Counted from the first letter of the stretch, positions 9,160 through 20,693 are shown. The stretch is 64,000 nucleotides of DNA from Polaromonas sp. JS666 (GCF_900103405.1 NZ_FNHX01000004.1:310001-374000), one strand, 5' to 3'. The notes: generated by a model from the sequence alone, not told the origin. Numbers and translations: made by a program.

Positions 9160-10536
9160 TCAGTTCGCCACGGTCTTGATGCGGGCGATCATTTCGTCAA
9201 CGGCCTTGTCCACCGGCATCTTTTCATTGATCACGCGGTTGGCCGCCTTGGCCCAGACGTTCTCGTTGTTCAGGATGGTGAACTTGTAGTTCTTGGTGAA
9301 CTCGAAGTTGACGGTTCCGGCGGTGAACTGGTTGTAAACCGACAGCCTGTGCGCATCGGCTTTCCAGAAGGGACGCTGCTGCGCGGTCTTGGTCACCGGG
9401 AACCAGCGGCCCAGCGAGCCCTCCACATAAGGCGTGAGGTTCTCTTCCTGCATCAGGAAGGACACGAATTCCTTGGCGCGGGCCTTGTTCTTGGCCTGGT
9501 TGAACACCACACCCACCTTGACGGCGGCGCGGTACACCATCTTGCTGCCGTCGGGTTTGTTCGGGAAGCCCGCGGTGCGGATGCGCTCGGTGTAGTTCTT
9601 TTTCGCGGTCTCGCGGTCTTCCGGCTTGAGCGACGCGTTGTTCATGTCGTCCAGCCATTTCGCGGCGATGGAAATCGTGGCGTTATGGGTCAGGATGGTG
9701 GTCTTGTTGTGGAAGGCGACGTTGTTGTCAGGGTCCTTCCAGCTGGTGGACGAGGGCGGCGTGCAGCCCTTGGCGTAGGGCTGGGTGTAGTCCGTCAGCG
9801 CGCTGATCAGGCCCGCACGCACCTGCGGATCGTCGACCAGCAGCTTGCCGCTGTCGCTCACCAGCTTGACGTTGTAGGCGTCCATAAAGGTCAGGAAGGA
9901 GTAGAACGAGTCGCTCGAATCCACGCCCAGCGGCTGGCCTATGCCGAAGGTGCGGTTGCCGGTTTTCTGGCGGTGCGCGGGCTGCACCTTGTCGCACCAG
10001 AACGACCAGTAGTCCTTCCAGGCCGTCGGAATGTCCGACTCCTTGAAGCCGGCTTCGTTGAGCATGTCCACCCAGTACTCGATGTGCATGGTCTGCTGCT
10101 TCATCGGGAAGGCGTAATAGGCCCGGGTCTTGGTGGCATCGTTATAGAGGAAGGCGGTCTCCACCGTGTTGGGCGCGAAACGCGCGCGCATGGGGTTGAT
10201 CACGCTGCTGATGTCTTCAAGCTTGCCGTCGAAGGCCCACTTGCCGGCGACCTGGAAGTCATAGACGTCGGCATAGGCCACGTCGGGCGGGCTGCCGGAG
10301 TCGAGCGCGGCAACGGTTTTCGGGATCATGTCCTGCACGGGGTACTGCGAGAGCTCGACCTTCACGCCCTTGTGTTTTTCCTCGTACTTCTTGATCGCGG
10401 CGAACAGCGCATCGTCTTCGGCTTTGTAAAAGCCCTTGACCCACCAGACGGTGAGCTTTTCCTGGGCGGCGGCCTGCCCCGCCGATATGAGGCCTGCCGC
10501 GACCATCGCGGCGGCCAGGATTGTCTTGAGTCTCAT
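9160..10536 (-). CDS. Extracellular sugar/sugar-acid-binding protein of ABC importer
   Basis: A 458-residue periplasmic solute-binding protein of family 1 (MalE-like). The start ATG 10536 gives signal peptide MRLKTILAAAMVAAGLISAG with a predicted AQA-AQ cleavage; GAGGAG stands upstream. The first mature strand EKLTVWWVKGFYKAEDDALF is typical of sugar-binding lipids-free proteins. It is the first gene of the minus-strand importer operon, followed by permeases, ATPase and dehydrogenases. The palindrome 10611-10620 lies about 75 bases before the start, in the right place for a repressor. Confidence 0.9.
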   Translation of the reverse strand: MRLKTILAAAMVAAGLISAGQAAAQEKLTVWWVKGFYKAEDDALFAAIKKYEEKHKGVKVELSQYPVQDMIPKTVAALDSGSPPDVAYADVYDFQVAGKWAFDGKLEDISSVINPMRARFAPNTVETAFLYNDATKTRAYYAFPMKQQTMHIEYWVDMLNEAGFKESDIPTAWKDYWSFWCDKVQPAHRQKTGNRTFGIGQPLGVDSSDSFYSFLTFMDAYNVKLVSDSGKLLVDDPQVRAGLISALTDYTQPYAKGCTPPSSTSWKDPDNNVAFHNKTTILTHNATISIAAKWLDDMNNASLKPEDRETAKKNYTERIRTAGFPNKPDGSKMVYRAAVKVGVVFNQAKNKARAKEFVSFLMQEENLTPYVEGSLGRWFPVTKTAQQRPFWKADAHRLSVYNQFTAGTVNFEFTKNYKFTILNNENVWAKAANRVINEKMPVDKAVDEMIARIKTVAN

Positions 10537-10610
10537 TTGTCTTGTCTCCTCTGCGGGTGGGTTGTTGAACTGCAAAAACTCGTCGCCAATGCGCTCTCGG
10601 ACGCATTGTT

Positions 10611-10620
10611 ATCATATGAT
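10611..10620. promoter_or_regulatory. Palindromic operator candidate before the ABC importer operon
   Basis: ATCATATGAT is a perfect 10-bp palindrome embedded in a TTATCATATGATGAT context, about 75 bases before the binding-protein start. FCD-type GntR repressors bind short AT-rich palindromes, and a GntR gene ends this operon. A partly related TATGACGATAATA lies at about 11702-11714, before the dehydratase operon. Confidence 0.5.
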
Positions 10621-10688
10621 GATTAACCCCCTGGTCTTTTATGGAAAACCCGGAGCATTTGCGCCCCGGAACCAAGCCCAGGATGGAT

Positions 10689-11672
10689 TCAATGCCATTC
10701 CGGCACCGGGGTAAAGAGGGCTTGCCCGGCGAAATGCGCGCGCAGGTTGTCGACCGCCAGTTTGGCCATGGCGTGCCGCGTCTGCACCGTGCCGCTGGCC
10801 ATGTGCGGCGTCAGCACCACGTTCTCCATGGACCAGAGCGCCTCGCTGGGATGCGGCTCTTTTTCGAACACGTCCAGCGCCGCGCCGGCGATCACGCCCT
10901 GCCGCAGCGCATCAACCAATGCCGCCTCATCGACCACCGAACCGCGCGCCACGTTGATCAGGTAGCCCTCAGGCCCCAGGGCCTTGAGCACCTCGGCATT
11001 GATCAGGTGGCGCGTGCCGGCGCCGCCCGGCGTGATCACGATGAGGAAATCCACCTGCGCAGCCAGCGCCTGTGCCGTGGGGTAAAAGGTGTAAGCGAGT
11101 TCCGCCTTGGCGCTGCGGCCGGTGTACGCAATCGACATGCCAAAGGCCTCGGCCCGGCTTGCGATGGCCTGGCCTATGCGGCCCAGGCCGACGATGCCCA
11201 GGCGCGCACCCGAGACCTTGCGCGCCAGCGGCATGGGCCCTTCCTTGGCCCAGCGCCCGGCACGCACATAGCGGTCCGCCAGCGGGATGCGGCGCGCCAC
11301 CGACAGCATCAGGCCAATGGCCAGGTCCGCCACCTCATCGTTGAGCACGCCGGGCGTGTGGGTGACCGGAACGCGCCGCTCCAGCGCGGCGGCGACGTCC
11401 ACGCCGTCATAACCCACTCCCATGATGGAAACGATTTCCAGCGCGGGCAATTGGTCCATCAACGAGCGCGGCACCTTGGACTCCCCGCCCCCGGCGATGC
11501 CGCGCACCAGCGGCGCGACCTTGGCAAAGGCCGCGGGGTCGCTCTCGTGCAGCCTGTCATGGACCTCATAAACCGCCTGCAGCGGCTCCATCAGGAAGGG
11601 CGGGAGCTTGGCGACGGTGAGGATGTGCGGGCGGCTGGACGGGACGGACACGGGGCGGGCTCCTGCGGTCAT
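10689..11672 (-). CDS. 2-hydroxyacid dehydrogenase (GhrB/2-ketoaldonate reductase-like)
   Basis: A D-isomer-specific 2-hydroxyacid dehydrogenase of about 327 residues. The nucleotide-binding loop GLGRIGQAIASRA, the catalytic Arg in NVARGSVVDEAAL, the Glu in LDVFEKEPHP, and the His in LTPHMASGT are all in place. Family members reduce glyoxylate, hydroxypyruvate or 2-ketogluconate. It is divergent from the IlvD/Edd dehydratase and beside an idonate/ketogluconate gene set, which favours 2-ketoaldonate reduction. The start at ATG 11672 is the first plausible one; the true start may be some residues later. Confidence 0.85.
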   Translation of the reverse strand: MTAGARPVSVPSSRPHILTVAKLPPFLMEPLQAVYEVHDRLHESDPAAFAKVAPLVRGIAGGGESKVPRSLMDQLPALEIVSIMGVGYDGVDVAAALERRVPVTHTPGVLNDEVADLAIGLMLSVARRIPLADRYVRAGRWAKEGPMPLARKVSGARLGIVGLGRIGQAIASRAEAFGMSIAYTGRSAKAELAYTFYPTAQALAAQVDFLIVITPGGAGTRHLINAEVLKALGPEGYLINVARGSVVDEAALVDALRQGVIAGAALDVFEKEPHPSEALWSMENVVLTPHMASGTVQTRHAMAKLAVDNLRAHFAGQALFTPVPEWH

Positions 11673-11741
11673 GGTTTTCACTAAGATAGTCAGGTCAATG
11701 GTATGACGATAATATGTTTGACGAATTAAGGACTTTCCCGC

Positions 11742-13481
<1,740 letters not shown>

Positions 13482-13625
13482 GCCGGGTACAAGGCGGGTA
13501 CCGGGCCGCGAGCGGGCGGCGGGTACCATAGTGGTTTGAGGCGCGGCGTGCTTTTCCCGGTTTTTCTTCCCTGAAAAGGCCCGCGCCGGGATGCCTGAAG
13601 ACGGCGCAAGAAGCCAGGAAACCCA

Positions 13626-14558
13626 ATGCAAGCCAGAAAATTCGATGTCGTCGCGCTCGGCGAAGCCATGGTGGAATTCAACCAGACCACCGCCGGCCAG
13701 CCCAACTACCTGCAGGGCTTTGGTGGCGACACCAGCAATGCCGTGATCGCCGCCGCACGCGCCGGCGCCAGCACCGCCTACCTGACCCGCCTGGGCGGCG
13801 ACACCTTCGGCCAGTCGCTGATGGCCTTGTGGGCCGCCGAAAACGTCTCCACGCAAGCCGTCCAGCAGGACAGCGAGGCCAGCACCGGCCTTTACTTCGT
13901 CACCCACGGCCCCAAGGGGCATGAGTTCAGCTACCTGCGCGCGGGCTCCGCGGCCAGCCGCATGACGCCGGCCTGGCTGCGGGAGGCCGGCGCGGCAGAG
14001 GCCGTGCGCCTGGCCAGGGTGTTGCATGTCTCGGGCATCTCGCTGGCGATTTCCGCGAGCGCCTGCGACACGGCCTTCGCCGCGATGAAGCTCGCCAAAG
14101 AGGCCGGCACGCTCGTCTCGTTTGACTCCAACCTGCGGCTCAAGCTCTGGCCGCTGGACCGCGCGCTGGCCTGCACCCGCCACGCCGTGTCGCTGTGCGA
14201 CATCTTCCTGCCCAGCCTGGAAGACATCACCACCCTCAACGGCATGACGGACCCCGACCAGGTGGTGGACTGGGGCCATGCCCTGGGCGCCAAAACCGTG
14301 GTGCTCAAGCTGGGCGGCGAGGGCGCACTGGTCAGCGACGGCACGCGGCGCGAACGCGTGCCCGTGCACCGCGTCAAGCTGGTCGATGCCACCGGCGCGG
14401 GCGACTGCTTCTGCGGCAACCTGCTGGCGCGCATCGCCCAGGGCGACACGGTGTTCGACGCCACACGCTACGCCAATGCGGCGGCCGCCCTCACGGTGCA
14501 AGGCTATGGCGCCGTGGCGCCGCTGCCGCGCCCCGAACAGGTCAGGGCCTTGTTGTGA
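13626..14558 (+). CDS. kdgK: 2-dehydro-3-deoxygluconokinase (PfkB family)
   Basis: A 310-residue ribokinase/PfkB-family sugar kinase. The N-terminal motif GGDTSNAVIAAARAG and the C-terminal anion-hole motif DATGAGDCFCGNLLAR with the catalytic Asp are intact. KdgK phosphorylates KDG to KDPG. It is followed with a four-base GTGA overlap by a DgoK-type kinase, so this operon encodes two kinases from unrelated folds for epimeric keto-deoxy acids. The 144 bases before it contain three copies of GGGTAC (13485-13530) but no gene. Confidence 0.85.
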   Translation: MQARKFDVVALGEAMVEFNQTTAGQPNYLQGFGGDTSNAVIAAARAGASTAYLTRLGGDTFGQSLMALWAAENVSTQAVQQDSEASTGLYFVTHGPKGHEFSYLRAGSAASRMTPAWLREAGAAEAVRLARVLHVSGISLAISASACDTAFAAMKLAKEAGTLVSFDSNLRLKLWPLDRALACTRHAVSLCDIFLPSLEDITTLNGMTDPDQVVDWGHALGAKTVVLKLGGEGALVSDGTRRERVPVHRVKLVDATGAGDCFCGNLLARIAQGDTVFDATRYANAAAALTVQGYGAVAPLPRPEQVRALL

Positions 14559-15436
14559 GCCGCCTGCTGGCCGTCGACTGGGGCAGCTCGTCGCTGCGCG
14601 GCGCGCTGCTGGGCGCTGATGGCGCGGCGCTGCAAGAGCGCGCTTTCCCGCGCGGCATCCTGACGGTGGAGGCCGGCGGTTTTCCCGAGGTTTTTCAAAG
14701 CTGCTTCGGCGACTGGATGACGCCCGGCACGCTGTGCCTGATCTCCGGCATGGCCGGCAGCAAACAAGGCTGGCGCGAAGCGCCCTACTGCGCCTGCCCC
14801 GCGGGTTTTGATGCGATTGCCGCCGCGTTGGAGTGGGTGGAACCCGGCCGCATCGCCATCGTGCCGGGCCTGAGCATTGACAAGGCCGGCGTGCCCGATG
14901 TGATGCGCGGCGAGGAAACGCAGGTCTTCGGCGCCCTGCAGCTGCTGGGCCTCAACCATGCCCGGCTGGTGCTGCCCGGCACGCACAGCAAATGGGTAAG
15001 CGTGACGGATCGCAAGGTGAGGGATTTCTCGACCTGGATGACGGGCGAGCTGTATGCCCTGCTGCGCCGCCATTCCATACTCTCGCGCATGCTGCCCGAG
15101 GACGAGCCCGCGCTGGACGGCGCCGCCTTTGACCAGGGCGTGGCCCATGCGCTGGCCGGCCCCGGCCTGCTGAACACGGCCTTCAGCACGCGCACGCTGT
15201 CGCTGTTCAACCGCATGGACACCGCAGCCCTGCCCAGCTACCTCTCGGGCCTGGTGATAGGCGAAGAACTCAAGGCGCAGACGCTGCCGCGCGGCGAACC
15301 CGTGGTGGTCATGGGCGCCGAAGCGCTCACGGCCCGCTACGAACAGGCGCTGGCCCAGCTCGGTGTGCCCGTCCAGCGCGTGGGCGCGGGCGCAACCTGG
15401 CGCGGCTTGCGCGCGATTGCCGACACGCTGGGCTGA
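14555..15436 (+). CDS. dgoK: 2-dehydro-3-deoxygalactonokinase
   Basis: A 293-residue kinase of the DgoK family (actin-like ATPase fold). The N-terminus LLAVDWGSSSLRGALLG carries the phosphate-1 loop; LPGTHSKWVSV and DFSTWMTGELYALL are strongly characteristic. It phosphorylates 2-keto-3-deoxygalactonate in the De Ley-Doudoroff route. The start is GTG 14555, overlapping the kdgK stop by four bases, so the two are translationally coupled. The downstream aldolase completes the pathway. Confidence 0.9.
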   Translation: MSRLLAVDWGSSSLRGALLGADGAALQERAFPRGILTVEAGGFPEVFQSCFGDWMTPGTLCLISGMAGSKQGWREAPYCACPAGFDAIAAALEWVEPGRIAIVPGLSIDKAGVPDVMRGEETQVFGALQLLGLNHARLVLPGTHSKWVSVTDRKVRDFSTWMTGELYALLRRHSILSRMLPEDEPALDGAAFDQGVAHALAGPGLLNTAFSTRTLSLFNRMDTAALPSYLSGLVIGEELKAQTLPRGEPVVVMGAEALTARYEQALAQLGVPVQRVGAGATWRGLRAIADTLG

Positions 15437-15462
15437 GCCCGCGAACCCATTGATAGAACACC

Positions 15463-16104
15463 ATGAACACCGCACACTCCAAATTCTCCCAAGCCCTGGC
15501 CACCCTCCCCCTGGTCGCCATCCTGCGCGGACTCACGCCGGCCGAGGCCCTGCCTGTGGGCCAGGCGCTGGTCTCCACTGGCTGGACGCTGATCGAGATC
15601 CCGCTCAACTCGCCGCAGCCGCTGGAGAGCATCGCCGCCATGGCGAGCGCCTATCCCGAGGCCCTGATAGGCGCGGGCACAGTGCTGACGCCCGAGGACG
15701 TGCGCAATGTGCAGGCCGCGGGCGGCCAGCTCATCGTCTCGCCCAACTTCAACCCGGCCGTGGTGCGCGAAGCCGCGCGCCTGGGCATGGTCTGCCTGCC
15801 CGGCGTGATCACCCCCAGCGAGGCCTTTGGCGCGCTTGAAGCGGGTGCCACCGGCCTCAAGCTGTTTCCGGCCGAGATGATCACGCCGGCCGTGGTGAAA
15901 GCCTTGCGCGCCGTGCTGCCGGCGTCGGTCCCTGTCATGCCGGTGGGCGGCGTCACGCCGGCCAATATGGGCGCCTACCTCGCGGCCGGTGCCAGCGGCT
16001 TCGGCATAGGCTCGGCGCTGTACAAGCCCGGCATGACGGCTGCCCAGGTGGCCGACAGCGCGAAAAACTTCATCGCGGCCTACACGGGTAGCATGCGGGC
16101 ATGA
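15463..16104 (+). CDS. dgoA: 2-dehydro-3-deoxy-6-phosphogalactonate aldolase
   Basis: A 213-residue class I aldolase of the KDPG/KDPGal family. The catalytic Glu sits in WTLIEIPLNSPQP and the Schiff-base Lys in GATGLKLFPAEM. It splits KDPGal (and often KDPG) to pyruvate and glyceraldehyde 3-phosphate. It lies 26 bases after dgoK and overlaps the following SDR by four bases. A separate Eda-type aldolase is encoded at 35.7-36.4 kb, so the genome has two members. Confidence 0.9.
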   Translation: MNTAHSKFSQALATLPLVAILRGLTPAEALPVGQALVSTGWTLIEIPLNSPQPLESIAAMASAYPEALIGAGTVLTPEDVRNVQAAGGQLIVSPNFNPAVVREAARLGMVCLPGVITPSEAFGALEAGATGLKLFPAEMITPAVVKALRAVLPASVPVMPVGGVTPANMGAYLAAGASGFGIGSALYKPGMTAAQVADSAKNFIAAYTGSMRA

Positions 16105-16895
16105 ACACCCCCATCTCCGCACCTGCATCCACCATCTCCTTCGGCCTGGCCGGCCGCGTCTGCATCATCACCGGCGGGGCACAAGGTATAGGTGAGGCCT
16201 GCGCGCGCCGCTTTGCGCGTGAGGCCGCCCATGTGGTGATTGTCGACATAGCCGACGCGCCCGGTACGGCATTGGCCAAGGAGCTGGGCGGGCTGTACGT
16301 GCATTGCGACGTCGGCGACAAGGCCCAGGTCGATGCACTGGTCGCGCAAACCGTGGCCGCCCACGGCCGCATCGACGTGCTGGTCAACAACGCCGGCATC
16401 TTCAAGGCGGCCGAATTCCTCGAGGTGACGGAAGCCGACTTTGACGCCGTGCTGCGCATCAACCTCAAGGGCTCCTTCCTGGTGGGCCAGGCCGTGGCAC
16501 GCGTGATGGCCGCCGCCGGCAAGGGCAGCATCGTCAACATGAGCTCGGTCAACGGCGTGCTCGCGATTCCCACGATCGCCAGCTACAACGTCAGCAAGGG
16601 CGGCATCAACCAGCTCACGCGCGTGATGGCGCTATCGCTGGCCGGCCAGGGCGTGCGCGTCAATGCCGTCGCGCCCGGCACCATCGCCACCGAACTGGCC
16701 GCCAGGGCCGTGCTCACCAGCGACGAGGCCAAGGCCAAAATCATGAGCCGCACGCCCATGAAGCGCCTGGGCGAACCTTCGGAGATCGCCGACACCGTGG
16801 CTTACCTGGCCAGCGATGCGGCCAGCTACATCACCGGCGAAATCGTGGTGGTGGACGGCGGGCGCATGACCTTGAACTACACCGTGCCCGTGTAG
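16101..16895 (+). CDS. SDR family oxidoreductase, last gene of the aldonate operon
   Basis: A 264-residue classical SDR with cofactor loop TGGAQGIG, NNAGIF, a catalytic Ser in NMSSVNG, and YNVSKGG. Its ATG overlaps the aldolase stop, so it is part of the operon. In De Ley-Doudoroff clusters such SDRs are often aldose 1-dehydrogenases (for galactose or arabinose) that feed the dehydratase, which is plausible here but not visible from motifs. Confidence 0.82.
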   Translation: MNTPISAPASTISFGLAGRVCIITGGAQGIGEACARRFAREAAHVVIVDIADAPGTALAKELGGLYVHCDVGDKAQVDALVAQTVAAHGRIDVLVNNAGIFKAAEFLEVTEADFDAVLRINLKGSFLVGQAVARVMAAAGKGSIVNMSSVNGVLAIPTIASYNVSKGGINQLTRVMALSLAGQGVRVNAVAPGTIATELAARAVLTSDEAKAKIMSRTPMKRLGEPSEIADTVAYLASDAASYITGEIVVVDGGRMTLNYTVPV

Positions 16896-16902
16896 CCCGG
16901 CA

Positions 16903-16929
16903 GGCACGCGCAGGCGTGCCGTTTTTTTT
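16903..16929 (+). terminator. Intrinsic terminator of the aldonate operon
   Basis: A seven-base stem GGCACGC / GCGTGCC (16903-16909 and 16914-16920) with a four-base loop is followed by G and eight T residues. It begins seven bases after the SDR stop. Confidence 0.9.
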
Positions 16930-17021
16930 GCCTTCGGTTGACATGGATCAGGCCCTCCACCACGGCAGGCCCTGATGATCCCTCTCGCCGTCCCTGGCAA
17001 ATGCCCCCAAATCCATGAGGC

Positions 17022-17052
17022 TTGACCTTCCCACAGGGGGAAGGTCTACGCT
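17022..17052 (+). promoter_or_regulatory. CueR-type (MerR family) copper-responsive promoter
   Basis: The inverted repeat ACCTTCCC / GGGAAGGT (17025-17032 and 17038-17045, five-base centre) lies between a -35 TTGACC (17022-17027) and a -10-like TACGCT (17047-17052). The spacer is exactly 19 bases, the overlong spacing that MerR-family activators require. It closely resembles the E. coli copA promoter. No cueR gene is in the window, so the regulator must act from elsewhere. Confidence 0.85.
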
Positions 17053-17100
17053 TGTCCAAGGGCCTGGTCCAGGTCTGCAGAATGGAAAAGGAAGCCCTCC

Positions 17101-19482
17101 ATGAATCACACACACCACGCCGCGCCGGGAGGCGTACACGGCACAGGCCACATGCCGCCCACAGCACCAGCCGGACTGAAGGACCCCGTCTGCGGCATGA
17201 ACGTCAGCACGGCGTCCGCACATCACCTTGAGCACGAAGGAAGGCCTTACTATTTCTGCAGCGCCGGCTGCATGGCCAAATTCTCCGCCGACCCGGCGGC
17301 CTATGCCGGTGCGCCCAAGGCGGCGCCCGCGCCCGAACCCACACCCGCCGCGGCACGCGAGCCTGATGCGGGCCAGGGCGGCGAAACCCTTTACACCTGC
17401 CCCATGCACCCGGAAATCCGGCAGGACCATCCGGGCAACTGCCCGATCTGCGGCATGACGCTGGAGCCCGTCATGCCCAGCCTCGATGAGGATGAGAATC
17501 CGGAGCTCAAATCCTTCACGCGCCGTTTCTGGTGGACCTTGCCGCTCAGCGTGGTCGTCACGGTACTGGCCATGTTCGGCCACCAGCTCGGCTGGTTCAA
17601 CATGGCAGTGCAAAGCTGGATAGAGCTGGTGCTGAGCCTGCCGGTCGTGCTGTGGGCAGGCTGGCCCTTTTTCGTGCGCGGCGCGCAATCGATGGCCCAC
17701 CGCAGCCCCAACATGTGGACCCTGATCAGCCTGGGCACTGGCGCGGCCTTTGCCTACAGCGTGGTCGCCGCTCTCGCGCCCGGGGTGTTCCCCGATTCGT
17801 TTGTTTCCATGGGCCGTGTGGCGGTCTACTTTGAAGCCGCGGACGTGATCATCTCGCTGACGCTGCTCGGCCAGATGCTGGAGCTGAAGGCGCGTTCGCA
17901 GACCTCCGCCGCGATCAAATCGCTTTTGGGCCTGGCGCCCAAAACCGCGCGGCGCATCAAGGCCGACGGCAGCGAGGAAGACGTGCCGCTGACCCATGTG
18001 CACGTCGGCGACAGCCTGCGCGTGCGCCCCGGTGAGAAGGTGCCGGTCGACGGCGTCGTCACCGAAGGCGGCAGCGCCGTCGATGAATCCATGCTGACCG
18101 GCGAACCACTGCCCGTGAGCAAACGTCCCGGCGACAAGCTGATAGGCGCCACGCTCAACACCAGCGGTGCCCTGGTGATGCGCTCCGAACGCGTCGGCGC
18201 GCAAACCATGCTGTCGCAAATCGTGCAGATGGTGGCGCAGGCCCAGCGCTCCAAGGCGCCCCTGCAGCGCATGGCCGACCAGGTGGCCGGCTGGTTTGTG
18301 CTGGCCGTAGTCGCCGTGGCCGTGCTGACTTTTCTGGGCTGGGGATTTTTCGGCCCGCAGCCGAGCTGGGTCTACGGCCTGATCAACGCGGTGGCGGTGC
18401 TCATCATCGCCTGCCCCTGCGCGTTGGGCCTGGCCACGCCGATGTCCATCATGGTTGCCACCGGCAAGGCGGCCGGCCAGGGCATTCTGTTTCGCGATGC
18501 GGCGGCGATTGAGCATTTGCGCACTGTCGACGTGCTGATCGTCGACAAGACCGGCACGCTGACGGCCGGCAAGCCGGCGTTCGACCGCGCGGTCCCCGCC
18601 ACCGGGTTCGGCGCCGACGAGGTGCTGCGGCTGGCCGCCAGCCTGGACCAGGGCAGCGAACACCCGCTGGCTGACGCCATCGTGGCGGCGGCGCGCGAAC
18701 GCGGCCTGCCCCTGGATGCGCCCGAGAACTTCGAGTCGGCCAGCGGCATAGGCGTCAGCGGGCGTGTGGCCGGCCGGCAGCTGGCGCTCGGCAATACTGC
18801 GTTGATGGCGCAGGCCGGCGTGACGGTGGATGCGCTGCTGGCCCAGGCCGAAGCCCTGCGTGCCGAGGGCGCCAGCGTGATGCACCTCGCGGTCGACGGG
18901 CAGCTTGCCGGCCTGCTCGCCGTGGCCGACCCGGTGAAAGCCAGCACGCCCGAGGCCTTGGCGGCGCTCAAAGCCGCCGGCCTGCGCGTGATCATGGCCA
19001 CAGGCGACGGCCTGACCACCGCCAAAGCCATCGCCGCCCGCCTGGGCATTGACGAAGTGCACGGCGGTGTGCAGCCGGCCGACAAGCTGGCACTGGTCAA
19101 GCGCCTGCAAGATGAAGGCCATACCGTTGCCATGGCCGGCGACGGCATCAACGACGCCCCGGCCCTGGCACAGGCCAATGTGGGCATCGCCATGGGCACG
19201 GGCACCGACGTGGCCATGAACAGCGCCCAGATCACGCTGGTCAAGGGTGATTTGCGCGGCATCGCGCAGGCCCGGAAAATCTCGGAAGCGACGATCGCCA
19301 ACATGAAGCAGAACCTCGGCTTTGCCTTTGTCTACAACGCGCTCGGCGTGCCCTTGGCCGCGGGCCTGCTCTTTCCCTTCACCGGCTGGCTGCTGTCGCC
19401 CATGATCGCGGCCCTGGCGATGAGCCTGAGTTCGGTGTCGGTGATCAGCAACGCGCTGAGGCTCAGAGGAAAGCATTTGTGA
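17101..19482 (+). CDS. copA: Copper-exporting P1B-type ATPase with YHS and heavy-metal binding N-domains
   Basis: A 793-residue copper/silver efflux pump of the inner membrane. Instead of an HMA domain the N-terminus holds a His-rich start, a YHS-like domain (KDPVCGM... [10 protein letters not shown], about residues 27-60) and a second metal-binding domain (YTCPMHPEI... [10 protein letters not shown], about 98-122). Eight membrane segments follow. The transport motif is [10 protein letters not shown], the phosphorylated Asp is in DKTGTLT, and the hinge is [13 protein letters not shown]. The gene stands alone behind a CueR-type promoter. Confidence 0.93.
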   Translation: MNHTHHAAPGGVHGTGHMPPTAPAGLKDPVCGMNVSTASAHHLEHEGRPYYFCSAGCMAKFSADPAAYAGAPKAAPAPEPTPAAAREPDAGQGGETLYTCPMHPEIRQDHPGNCPICGMTLEPVMPSLDEDENPELKSFTRRFWWTLPLSVVVTVLAMFGHQLGWFNMAVQSWIELVLSLPVVLWAGWPFFVRGAQSMAHRSPNMWTLISLGTGAAFAYSVVAALAPGVFPDSFVSMGRVAVYFEAADVIISLTLLGQMLELKARSQTSAAIKSLLGLAPKTARRIKADGSEEDVPLTHVHVGDSLRVRPGEKVPVDGVVTEGGSAVDESMLTGEPLPVSKRPGDKLIGATLNTSGALVMRSERVGAQTMLSQIVQMVAQAQRSKAPLQRMADQVAGWFVLAVVAVAVLTFLGWGFFGPQPSWVYGLINAVAVLIIACPCALGLATPMSIMVATGKAAGQGILFRDAAAIEHLRTVDVLIVDKTGTLTAGKPAFDRAVPATGFGADEVLRLAASLDQGSEHPLADAIVAAARERGLPLDAPENFESASGIGVSGRVAGRQLALGNTALMAQAGVTVDALLAQAEALRAEGASVMHLAVDGQLAGLLAVADPVKASTPEALAALKAAGLRVIMATGDGLTTAKAIAARLGIDEVHGGVQPADKLALVKRLQDEGHTVAMAGDGINDAPALAQANVGIAMGTGTDVAMNSAQITLVKGDLRGIAQARKISEATIANMKQNLGFAFVYNALGVPLAAGLLFPFTGWLLSPMIAALAMSLSSVSVISNALRLRGKHL

Positions 19483-19568
19483 ACGATGCTGAATCAGGTC
19501 CGGCCCTGCCCGCTTTGGTGGCTAAACTGCGATGACAAGGCGCCCCCACGCGCCTGTCGGAGAACACC

Positions 19569-19970
19569 ATGGCCACGGTCTACAAGGAATTCACTGTCGA
19601 CGCCGGCATAGCAAGCGTCTGGGATGCGCTGCGCGATTTCAACGCGGTACACCGGCGCCTGGCGCCCGGCTTTGTGGTGGACTGCCAGCCCGGCAACGGC
19701 AGCCGTACCGTGACCTTTGCCAACGGCGCGGCGGCGCACGAATTGCTTGTGGGCATCCATGAGGAAGCGCATCGCCTCAGCTACACCGTCGTCGGCGGCA
19801 AGGCCAGCCACCATATGGCTTCAGCGCAATTGTTTGCCGAGGGCGACAGACGCACACGCTTTGTCTGGATCACCGATGTGCTGCCCGATGCACTGGAGGG
19901 CTACATAGCCGCAATGATGACCCAGGGCGCCGCGGTGATGCAGCGCACGCTCAGCGCGCCAACCGCCTGA
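19569..19970 (+). CDS. SRPBCC family (polyketide cyclase/MxaD-like) protein
   Basis: A 133-residue START/Bet v1-like fold protein. The beginning ATVYKEFTVDAGIASVWDAL and the C-terminal helix AMMTQGAAVMQRTL match the SRPBCC polyketide_cyc2 pattern. These proteins bind hydrophobic ligands in a cavity; many have no known role. It stands alone, downstream of copA and convergent with the LysE exporter. Confidence 0.78.
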   Translation: MATVYKEFTVDAGIASVWDALRDFNAVHRRLAPGFVVDCQPGNGSRTVTFANGAAAHELLVGIHEEAHRLSYTVVGGKASHHMASAQLFAEGDRRTRFVWITDVLPDALEGYIAAMMTQGAAVMQRTLSAPTA

Positions 19971-19982
19971 AACCGTCCGGAA

Positions 19983-20609
19983 TCAAACAGGCCGTTTTGC
20001 CAGCAAAGCCCATACGCCGGCCGCGGACAGCAGCGAGCCCCCCGCAAAATTAAACCGCCGCTGCGCGCGCGGCGAAGCCAGCAAGCTGCGCGCGGAAGCG
20101 GCAAACACCGCATACAGCGTGGCGTTAAGGCCGGCCATCACCACAAAGGTGGTGGCCAGTATCCAGAGCTGGCGCGCCACGTCGGCGCCCGGGTTGATGA
20201 ACTGGGGCAAAAAGGCCACAAAAAAAACAATGCCCTTGGGGTTGAGCGCGGTGACCAGGTAGGTGTTGCCGAACAGCTTCCACAAGGAGCCGGGCGCCTC
20301 GGGCGCGGTCGCCTGCAGGGGCGAAATGCCGGCGCGCAACAGCTTGATGCCCAGGTAGAGCAGGTAGAGGCCGCCCGCCAATTTGACCACCGTGAACCAG
20401 AAAGCCGAGGCCGCGAGCAAAGCGCCCAGGCCGAACAGCGAGACCACTAGCGCCGTGGAATCACCGAGCGCCACGGCGGCGACCAGCGGAATATTGGCCC
20501 GCCTGCCGTGCGCCATCGAGTAGCTGATGACGGTGAGGATGGTGGGGCCCGGGATGATGAGCAGGACGGCGGTTGCGGCGACGAATGCGAGCCAAAGCTG
20601 GAGGGACAT
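19983..20609 (-). CDS. LysE/RhtB family amino-acid exporter
   Basis: A 208-residue inner-membrane protein with about six hydrophobic segments. The N-terminal IIPGPTILTVISYSMAHGRR contains the family P-G-P motif, and GIKLLRAG and NPKGIVFFVAFLPQF are diagnostic of LysE/RhtB exporters. It probably exports an amino acid or derivative; the substrate is not readable from sequence. It diverges from the tag gene. Confidence 0.9.
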   Translation of the reverse strand: MSLQLWLAFVAATAVLLIIPGPTILTVISYSMAHGRRANIPLVAAVALGDSTALVVSLFGLGALLAASAFWFTVVKLAGGLYLLYLGIKLLRAGISPLQATAPEAPGSLWKLFGNTYLVTALNPKGIVFFVAFLPQFINPGADVARQLWILATTFVVMAGLNATLYAVFAASARSLLASPRAQRRFNFAGGSLLSAAGVWALLAKRPV

Positions 20610-20693
20610 GATGGGTGTTTCCGAAGTGGCGGGTCAACGAGGGGGATTGGATTCATGATAACGCCGGCCGACCGCATCTGCCTAAAATCGTCC

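Noticed and set aside
13485..13530. Three GGGTAC words before kdgK
   Set aside because: Short words in GC-rich DNA without symmetry or regular spacing; not enough for an operator call.
16948..19476. 842-codon open frame on the minus strand
   Set aside because: Shadow of copA; no recognisable domain.
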